A stretch of 11,196 bases of DNA from Clostridiales bacterium UBA1246 (GTDB lineage Bacteria; Bacillota; Clostridia; Oscillospirales; Oscillospiraceae), in the NCBI GenBank assembly GCA_002308315.1, contig DBWE01000192.1, positions 1,504 through 12,699 on the forward strand, in the 5' to 3' direction. The notes under the pieces are model-generated. The model did no database searches, was not told the origin of the DNA, and saw only the letters and a list, made by a program, of their open reading frames with translations. Positions within the stretch are counted from its first letter, which is position 1. Every line of letters begins with the position of its first letter. Made by a program: the position numbers and the translations under genes. Below, one piece after another: positions 5,830-11,196 of the stretch.

Positions 5830-7923
5830 ATGGCAAATACGCTCAATGATCTATATCTGAAATACGTAAATAAGGTCGGCGCGACGATAGAAAAGGACCG
5901 CTATTTCCAGTACCTTTTTGCCATGACCCAGGCAGGGAACAACGTGCTGCATCAGACGAGCAAGACGCTGCACAAGGTAGTGGACGAGGAGTGGCTTTCC
6001 ACCATTGAGAACAGCCTTGACTCCATCAATAAGATCATTGCCAATCCCCGCCGCTTCGTCGCCACCAGCGAGCAGGTCGTTCCCGTGGCGCTGGCCAAAA
6101 AGATAACCGCCGACAGCGTGAGACATCTCAGCCAGAATACCCAGTTCATCTCCACCAACGAGGACGGCGATATCCACCCCACGAAGATACTCAACGTCAC
6201 CACCGAGGACAGCTACGACCTGTACGAAAACCGCTTTATTTATCATCTCATACAGAGGCTCGTGACCTTCATAGATAAGCGCACCGACCTCATATTCTGG
6301 TCCACCGGGGACGAGACCATGAATACGCTGACCATGGAAAGCGACGTGGACGACGCCTACGAGACCATCGAATACCGCATGGAGATGCGGATCAAAAACC
6401 GCCAGAGCTTCGCCGAGAACGACAGCGACAACATGACCGTGTTCATGCGCATCGACCGCGTCCGCCGCATGGTGATGAGCCTGAGGACCAGCTCGTTCTG
6501 CTCGCTGCTGGCAGGCTGCGCCAAGGTGCGCAGCCCCATTCAGCGCACCAACCTGCTGATGAAGGACCCGGATTACCGCAACTGCTACAAGCTGTGGCAG
6601 TTCCTGGAGAGCTACGACAGCCTGGGCTACACCATCGAGGAGCAGGACCGGTCTCTGGAATTCGACGAGGAGTTCCTCATACAGCTGCAGACGAACCTCA
6701 TTGCGAACTACGCGGTTTTCAAAAGCATACTCGAGGCGGATAAAAGAGATCTCTCCGAGATCCCGCCCAAGCGCCGCCGCGTGATAAAGCCCAGGTTCAT
6801 CAAGCGCGTGGAGGAGCAGATAGTCGACGACTATAACATAGAGGACGTCGAGATAAGAAAGGTGATCATAGAAGAGGTCACCCAGGCCCAGCTGGACGCC
6901 GAGGCGAAGCTCGCCGAGGAGACCGCCAGGGCCGAAAGAGCGGAGAAGGAACGCGACGAGGCCGACAGCAGAACGACCGAGGCGTATGCGCGCATGCAGA
7001 CCGCCATCGAGCAGATGACGGCGGCGGAGCGCGCGGCCGAGGACGCCGCAAAGGCCAGGCAGGACGCGGAGGAGACCATGGCAAGGACCGTCCGCGCCAG
7101 CCGCGAGAGCATACAGGAGGCCGAAAAGGCGCGTATAGCCGCCGAAAAGGCTTCGCAGGAATATCTCAACGAAAAGAACGATATGGACGCCGAGCGGCGC
7201 ATGGCTCTGGAGGCGAAGAAACGCGCCGAGGAGGACGCCGCCAGGATGGAGGAAGAGCTCAGCACGGCCGAGAAGCAGATGATCTCCGAACGTGTGGCCC
7301 GTGAAAAGGCCCAGGAGGCGGAAAGAAGGGCTCTCGAAGGCCTCAACGAGCTGAGAGCGGCGCTGAAAAAAGCCGAGGAAGAGGCCGCCGGATACAAAAA
7401 GCGGGCCGAAGAGAGCGAGGCTGCGAGAGCAAGGGCCGAGCAGGAGGAAAAGCAGGCCAGGGAGACCGCTTCCGACGCGGAGAAGAACGCCGCGAGAGCG
7501 GAAGAGCTGCGCGCGGAGGCGGAGCGCAGGGCCAGAGAGAGCGACGAAGCGATGCGTAAGGCCGAGGAGGCTCGCGGCATTGCCGAACAGGTAAGCAGCG
7601 CCGCGAAAGAGGCCGCGGAGCAGGCGAAGGAAAAGATGGAAAAGGCCGTGGCTCTGGCAAAGGAAAAGGTGGAAAAGGCCGTGGCTCAGAGCGAAGCCGA
7701 CAAAACGGCGCTCAGAGAAGCGGAAAGCATAATGAAATCGGCCATGAAGAGCAGGGACGAGGAGATCCTTGCCCGCATCAACGCCGAGGAAAGCAACGCC
7801 GACATACTGCGCAGGCTCGAAGAGGAAAAGGCCGCGCGTACCGCCGCGGAGCAGAGGGCGGCGGAAAACACTCTCGGCAGGCTCCTTTCCAATACCTTCG
7901 GCCGCGGCAGAGGCGGCAGATGA
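5830..7923 (+). CDS. DUF2357/McrC-like N-terminal domain fused to long coiled coil, no nuclease
   Basis: A 697-residue soluble protein and the likely partner of the preceding AAA+ ATPase. The start is set by GGAGG (5819-5823), 6 bases before the ATG. Residues 1-330 are globular. YENRFIYHLIQRL (132-144) and DPDYRNCYKLWQFL (246-259) resemble segments I recall from DUF2357 proteins, the usual partners of McrB-like ATPases; this match is from memory. DUF2357 and McrC proteins normally end in a PD-(D/E)XK nuclease. Here the rest (about 346-680) is an almost uninterrupted Ala/Glu/Lys/Arg coiled coil, with no D-x(n)-ExK nuclease core that I can see. The last residues are basic and glycine-rich (TFGRGRGGR). 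A tandem 11-residue repeat sits at 600-621. The pair probably forms a motor plus adaptor or scaffold rather than a restriction enzyme. No signal peptide or membrane segment is visible. A distant structural analogue cannot be excluded. Confidence 0.8.
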   Translation: MANTLNDLYLKYVNKVGATIEKDRYFQYLFAMTQAGNNVLHQTSKTLHKVVDEEWLSTIENSLDSINKIIANPRRFVATSEQVVPVALAKKITADSVRHLSQNTQFISTNEDGDIHPTKILNVTTEDSYDLYENRFIYHLIQRLVTFIDKRTDLIFWSTGDETMNTLTMESDVDDAYETIEYRMEMRIKNRQSFAENDSDNMTVFMRIDRVRRMVMSLRTSSFCSLLAGCAKVRSPIQRTNLLMKDPDYRNCYKLWQFLESYDSLGYTIEEQDRSLEFDEEFLIQLQTNLIANYAVFKSILEADKRDLSEIPPKRRRVIKPRFIKRVEEQIVDDYNIEDVEIRKVIIEEVTQAQLDAEAKLAEETARAERAEKERDEADSRTTEAYARMQTAIEQMTAAERAAEDAAKARQDAEETMARTVRASRESIQEAEKARIAAEKASQEYLNEKNDMDAERRMALEAKKRAEEDAARMEEELSTAEKQMISERVAREKAQEAERRALEGLNELRAALKKAEEEAAGYKKRAEESEAARARAEQEEKQARETASDAEKNAARAEELRAEAERRARESDEAMRKAEEARGIAEQVSSAAKEAAEQAKEKMEKAVALAKEKVEKAVAQSEADKTALREAESIMKSAMKSRDEEILARINAEESNADILRRLEEEKAARTAAEQRAAENTLGRLLSNTFGRGRGGR
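7627..7692 (+). repeat. Tandem 33-bp repeat in the coiled-coil gene
   Basis: Two adjacent 33-base units (7627-7659 and 7660-7692) encode KEKMEKAVALA and KEKVEKAVAQS. They differ at only a few bases, so the duplication is recent at the DNA level. An 11-residue step matches three heptad-like helical turns (hendecad), so the coiled coil stays in register whether units are gained or lost. Confidence 0.85.
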
Positions 7924-7938
7924 GGATAAAGGCAGACG

Positions 7939-8577
7939 ATGGTTAAAAAGATCCTGTATTATTTCGTAAACGCCGTTTCCGTTCTGATCATAGCGGCGGC
8001 GGTCTTCGCGCTGCTGAGCGTGGTGCTGACCGGCAGGAGCGGAGCGCCGAGCATTTTGGGCCATTCGCTTTTCCGCGTGGTGAGCGGCAGCATGGAGCCG
8101 GCCATAAAGGAAAACGATATGATCGTTGTCCGGCAGTGCGGCGCCGGGGAAGTAAAAACAGGGGATATAATATCCTTCTATTCCAGGGATCCGGCGCTCA
8201 ATTCGGCGGTCAACACCCACCGTGTGACCGCGATAGAGGACGAGGACGGCACGCGGGTATTCACCACAAAGGGAGACGCCAACCCCGTTGAGGATAAATA
8301 CACCGTCGGAGAAAAAGAGCTGATAGGCGTGGTCGTGTTCCACTCGGCCCTTTTGGGCGGGCTTTCCCGGCTCGTGTCCAACCCGGTGGTATTCGTGCCG
8401 CTCATAGCGGTACCGCTGCTGGCAATACTGCTCTCAAACATGATAAGGACCGTCCGCATCGCCCGCACGGCGGCGCGGGAGGAGGAAGAAAAGGCGCTTG
8501 AAGAGGCCATAAGGGCGATTAAGGAGAAAAAGAAAGAGGAAGAGGAAGGCTCACGGCAGGACGGCAAAGAGGAATGA
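7939..8577 (+). CDS. SipW-type signal peptidase I with charged tail (second copy)
   Basis: A 212-residue membrane signal peptidase of the SipW/ER-type S26 branch. It starts 15 bases after the coiled-coil gene, with AAGG (7929-7932) as a weak ribosome binding site, and is probably translated from the same mRNA. An N-terminal membrane segment (about 10-31) precedes catalytic Ser51 in SGSMEP. His94 in NTHRV and TTKGDANP (109-116) complete the Ser/His-type catalytic set, followed by a second membrane segment (about 149-168). The tail (about 176-212) is highly charged, Glu/Lys-rich and predicted cytoplasmic. It ends in DGKEE, the same last five residues as the first signal peptidase. The two share the fold but differ in sequence and codon use, so they are old paralogs or separate acquisitions. 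Its substrate may be the cargo paralogs or proteins outside the window. The position directly behind the ATPase pair suggests a dedicated role with it. Confidence 0.92.
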   Translation: MVKKILYYFVNAVSVLIIAAAVFALLSVVLTGRSGAPSILGHSLFRVVSGSMEPAIKENDMIVVRQCGAGEVKTGDIISFYSRDPALNSAVNTHRVTAIEDEDGTRVFTTKGDANPVEDKYTVGEKELIGVVVFHSALLGGLSRLVSNPVVFVPLIAVPLLAILLSNMIRTVRIARTAAREEEEKALEEAIRAIKEKKKEEEEGSRQDGKEE

Positions 8578-8602
8578 CGCGGCAGTAAAGCCACGACCGC
8601 CG

Positions 8603-8620
8603 CTGCCGGAGCGCCGGCGC
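8603..8620 (+). other. Short GC-rich inverted repeats between signal peptidase and HD-GYP genes
   Basis: CGGCAG (8580-8585) can pair with CTGCCG (8603-8608), and GCGCCGGCGC (8611-8620) is a perfect 10-base palindrome. No T run follows, so this is not a standard terminator. It may be a processing or pause site, or simple GC-rich chance. The 86-base gap shows no consensus promoter. Confidence 0.25.
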
Positions 8621-8663
8621 GCGGCGAATGGTCGCAGGGACTATACCGTTTTCGGGGGAGATC

Positions 8664-10703
8664 ATGGCACTTTTCAAAAAACAAAAAAACGAAAAAGTAC
8701 GGGAAAAGGAACCGGAAGTACAGCAGAGCGCCGAACAGCCGAAAAAACGCGAGGTGAAACGGACCGCTCTGACTTCGGGCCGCATGGCCGGGCTTTATCA
8801 GAAGCTGTACCGGTGGATATTTTCCGTGAACATAAGCATGGACGTCTATCAGATCGAGTCCGGAGAGGACAGCCTGGCGGGCAGACAGCTGCCCATAAGG
8901 GGCTATTACCGCGATCTGTACGCCGCTCTTTCGGAAAACGTGATAGAGGACCAGAGGGCCGCCTTCAGAGAGCTGTTCGGAGCGGAAAGCCTGAGCGGCG
9001 CGATGAGGGACGGCAGGACCTGCCTCGGCGGCGTTTTCTGCGCGGCGGATTTCGGCCGGGAAAGCCCGGAGGAGGAGAACGGGCCGGACTTCGGCGAGAC
9101 GGCATGGTACGAGTTTCGCGCCGAATGGGACAGGGACGTCAATCTGAACAACATGGTGTTCATCTTTTCCGTGCGCCACGTCAGCAGCGATCTTGACACC
9201 GGCGCGGGAAAAAAGGAATCGGGCTCGGACGTCAAGACCGACGGGAACGGCGAGACGGACTGGGATTATACCCGCGCCATGGCCTTCAACGCGAGCAGGA
9301 ACGGAATCACCTTCGAGTACGACGCGCTGAATGACTGCATGTACGTCCACCGCACGGTCGGAAGCAGCGACGGAGACAGGGTGACGTCCAATTTCCTGAA
9401 GAACATAACCTCCAGAGCGGACTACATGGTCTCCCATGAGAGCATTTCAAGCCTCAGGGAAGCCCTGCGCACCGACGCGGGGCGCGGCATACTGGAAAGA
9501 GAGATACTCTACCGCAAGGGCGGAGTTTACGGAGCGCCGTTCAATCATTACCGTCTGCGGACGGCTCCGGTCCACGAGGATACCGGCATAAGATGGATAG
9601 TCGGCATGCTGGACAATATCGAGGAGGAGTCCGCCGAGCGCAGGCGCAACGGCGAGATCGCTTCCGAGATCAGCAGCATGCTGGACGTATTCAAGGTAAA
9701 GATATATCAGATAAACGTCACTCAGAAGCTGATATTCAATATCGTTCAGGACGAAACGGGCTTCCACAGAGAGGAAAAGCCTCAGAACCTGGAGGAATAC
9801 ATCAAAAGGCGCGTGGCCAACGGCAGGATAGCGCCGGAGTATCAGGACGAATACCTCCGCTGGCTGGAAAGCGAGTATCTGCACCGCAAGACGGGCAAGG
9901 GCCCCTATGAGTTCGAGGCGATGATAAAGGACGTCGGCGATGTGGACTACCGCTGGTACACCGAGACGATCACCGCCATAAAGAACATGCCCGGGCATTT
10001 CCTGCGCTGGCGCAGGGACGATACCGAGGGCCACCGCGAAAGAGACATGCTGTACCAGAGCAAGGAGCAGGAGCACCTGACGGAATACAACGGAGAGATG
10101 CTCGATACTCTGGCAGGCCTTGTCGAGTTCCGAAACGTAGGCAATTACGAGCATATCGCGCACGTGCGCGATATCACGAGGATACTCCTGGAGGACATAC
10201 AGAAGCGCAGCCCGCAGTACGAGCTGACGAATCGCGACGTCGCCCTGTACGCCCAGGCGGCCGCGATGCACGATATAGGCAAGATCACCATTCCGGATTA
10301 TATCCTCAACAAGGAAGGCAGATATACTCCCGAAGAATTCGAGATAATGAAGAAGCACACCACCAGCGGCGCGGAGATAGTCGAGCGCCTCAACCTGCCC
10401 GGTCAGGAGCGGCTGAAGGAAATAATCAAGGACGTGGCGCGGCATCATCACGAGCGCTATGACGGCAACGGTTATCCCGACAAGCTCGAGGGCGACAGCA
10501 TAAACATAGGCGTTCAGGCAGTGAGCATGGCGGACGTTTACGACGCTCTTGTAAGCGAAAGGTGCTATAAGAAGGATTACGGCTTCGAGGAGTCGATGAA
10601 CATGATCCTGGGCGGAGAGTGCGGCGTATTCAATCCGTGCATCATAGAGAGCCTTAAGGCCTGCGAGCCCATGCTTCAGAAATTATACATCAGCAAAAAC
10701 TGA
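8664..10703 (+). CDS. PAS-like/HD-GYP cyclic-di-GMP phosphodiesterase
   Basis: A 679-residue cytoplasmic protein predicted to hydrolyse c-di-GMP. The ATG at 8664 follows GGGGGAG (8654-8660); an in-frame ATG at 8628 has no ribosome binding site. After a charged start (1-42) there are three regions that look like PAS-type sensor folds (about 45-175, 215-320 and 343-450), judged by pattern only. I see no GGDEF or EAL motif. The HD-GYP domain covers about 475-675: EHIAH (496-500), the metal-binding pair His536-Asp537 in MHDIGK, KKHTTSG with His565, HHHER (594-598), the GYP signature in GNGYP (601-605), and VSMADVYDAL (620-629) with Asp624. All expected metal-ligand positions are filled, so the enzyme is probably active. 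It sits next to a PilZ gene, which suggests local control of c-di-GMP output. What the sensor regions bind is unknown. Confidence 0.92.
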   Translation: MALFKKQKNEKVREKEPEVQQSAEQPKKREVKRTALTSGRMAGLYQKLYRWIFSVNISMDVYQIESGEDSLAGRQLPIRGYYRDLYAALSENVIEDQRAAFRELFGAESLSGAMRDGRTCLGGVFCAADFGRESPEEENGPDFGETAWYEFRAEWDRDVNLNNMVFIFSVRHVSSDLDTGAGKKESGSDVKTDGNGETDWDYTRAMAFNASRNGITFEYDALNDCMYVHRTVGSSDGDRVTSNFLKNITSRADYMVSHESISSLREALRTDAGRGILEREILYRKGGVYGAPFNHYRLRTAPVHEDTGIRWIVGMLDNIEEESAERRRNGEIASEISSMLDVFKVKIYQINVTQKLIFNIVQDETGFHREEKPQNLEEYIKRRVANGRIAPEYQDEYLRWLESEYLHRKTGKGPYEFEAMIKDVGDVDYRWYTETITAIKNMPGHFLRWRRDDTEGHRERDMLYQSKEQEHLTEYNGEMLDTLAGLVEFRNVGNYEHIAHVRDITRILLEDIQKRSPQYELTNRDVALYAQAAAMHDIGKITIPDYILNKEGRYTPEEFEIMKKHTTSGAEIVERLNLPGQERLKEIIKDVARHHHERYDGNGYPDKLEGDSINIGVQAVSMADVYDALVSERCYKKDYGFEESMNMILGGECGVFNPCIIESLKACEPMLQKLYISKN

Positions 10704-10745
10704 TCCCCGGCAATTCGGATATACAGAGGAGCACAGAAATCGGCT

Positions 10746-11196
10746 ATGGCGGAAAAACTGAAAATCAGAAGCGGCTCGAAGCTGCAGATGTCCTTCGACG
10801 CTCAGATCGGAGCTGATCCGGTCTTCAACATGGTATGTACGTTCTACAAGGCCCTGGACGAATCGGCGTTCCTGGTCTCGATACCCATGGTGAACGGACA
10901 GCCGGTGGACAGCGACGAAACGAAAAAACTGCTTATCCGCTACGGGAGCGGAGAAAGCGCGATGATCCTCGCCGGCTACGTCGACGACGTTGTCCGGGAA
11001 GGCATCAGACGGTACTGGAAGGTACGCCGCGTAACGGAACAGAGGCAGTTTTTCCAGCGTGCCGACGAACGTATCAAGATCGCGCTCAGGGTGGAATACA
11101 TGCAGGACACCTGGCCCATGAACGACGATCTTCAGATAATGAAAGAGGACGGTCTGACCCTGGATATTTCCAACGGCGGTCTCGCGTTTTACCTCA
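10746..11196 (+). CDS. YcgR-like PilZ-domain c-di-GMP receptor (3' end outside window)
   Basis: The first 150 residues of a protein that runs off the window. Residues 1-98 look like the N-terminal barrel of YcgR-type flagellar-brake proteins: beta-rich, with a VSIPMVNGQPV stretch and LLIRYGSGESAMIL. The PilZ domain begins near 103 with FQRADERIKIALR, giving the RxxxR c-di-GMP-binding pair Arg105 and Arg109. It continues to DISNGG (140-145), the second (D/N)xSxxG binding element. Both halves of the ligand site are therefore present. The ATG at 10746 is the only sensible start, but the best Shine-Dalgarno (AGAGGAG, 10725-10731) lies 14 bases away, which is long and may mean weak translation. 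It follows the HD-GYP gene by 42 bases, probably in one operon. YcgR homologues act on flagellar motility, but PilZ proteins can also control polymer export, and the partner here is unknown. Confidence 0.88.
   Translation, partial: MAEKLKIRSGSKLQMSFDAQIGADPVFNMVCTFYKALDESAFLVSIPMVNGQPVDSDETKKLLIRYGSGESAMILAGYVDDVVREGIRRYWKVRRVTEQRQFFQRADERIKIALRVEYMQDTWPMNDDLQIMKEDGLTLDISNGGLAFYL

Noticed and set aside
4029..7923. McrBC-type restriction system targeting modified DNA
   Set aside because: The ATPase has a membrane anchor in place of a DNA-recognition domain, the partner shows no nuclease core, and the flanking genes are signal peptidases and exported proteins, with no methylase or other defence gene.
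8166..8171. TATAAT inside the second signal peptidase as a promoter
   Set aside because: The sequence at the -35 distance is GC-rich and unlike TTGACA; the hexamer comes from two AUA codons.
5851..8343. Very long antisense open frame opposite the coiled-coil gene and second signal peptidase
   Set aside because: It mirrors GC-rich, Ala/Glu-rich coding sequence, has low-complexity composition with no recognisable domain, and spans two well-supported genes on the other strand. Similar antisense frames at 759-2366, 3819-5846 and 8178-9437 were rejected for the same reason.
1..11196. CRISPR array, tRNA, rRNA or insertion sequence
   Set aside because: No regularly spaced direct repeats, no tRNA cloverleaf or rRNA-like segments, and no transposase motif or terminal repeats were seen on either strand.

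Overview
The window looks like chromosome of an uncultured Clostridia-type Firmicute, probably a gut or other anaerobic-habitat organism. The basis is GC-rich DNA that still favours AUA isoleucine codons, strong purine-rich Shine-Dalgarno sites, SipW-type (Ser/His) signal peptidases with cognate signal peptides, and HD-GYP and PilZ proteins. Placement below class is not possible from this sequence. All genes are on the + strand, with no RNA genes, insertion sequences or CRISPR arrays.

Region 1 (1-2991) is a tandem family of four paralogous exported proteins; the first is cut by the window edge. The three complete members have a SipW-cognate signal segment ending in T-x-A then W-F. All four have a C-terminal block of the form V-x-(D/R)-hydrophobic/aromatic-EG(C/T)Dx2C, followed by a short beta-like tail. 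A consensus promoter with a two-hairpin leader precedes the second member. Region 2 (2794-3864) is a SipW-type signal peptidase with a cytoplasmic Glu/Ala/Lys coiled-coil tail. It has its own candidate promoter inside the preceding gene and is closed by a long hairpin ending in six T.

Region 3 (4029-8577) contains a membrane-anchored McrB-type AAA+ ATPase, a partner whose N-terminal half resembles DUF2357/McrC-like proteins but whose nuclease half is replaced by a coiled coil of about 330 residues, and a second SipW-type signal peptidase with a charged tail. Region 4 (8664-11196) holds a PAS-like/HD-GYP c-di-GMP phosphodiesterase and the start of a YcgR-like PilZ c-di-GMP receptor.

Working model (inference): the paralogs are subunits of a secreted or surface polymer matured by the SipW enzymes. 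The McrB-like motor and its coiled-coil partner are held at the inner face of the membrane, perhaps through coiled-coil contacts with the signal-peptidase tails, and c-di-GMP turnover and sensing are encoded alongside. I know of no described system that combines SipW peptidases with a nuclease-free McrB/DUF2357-like pair, so this locus is the main candidate for something new here.
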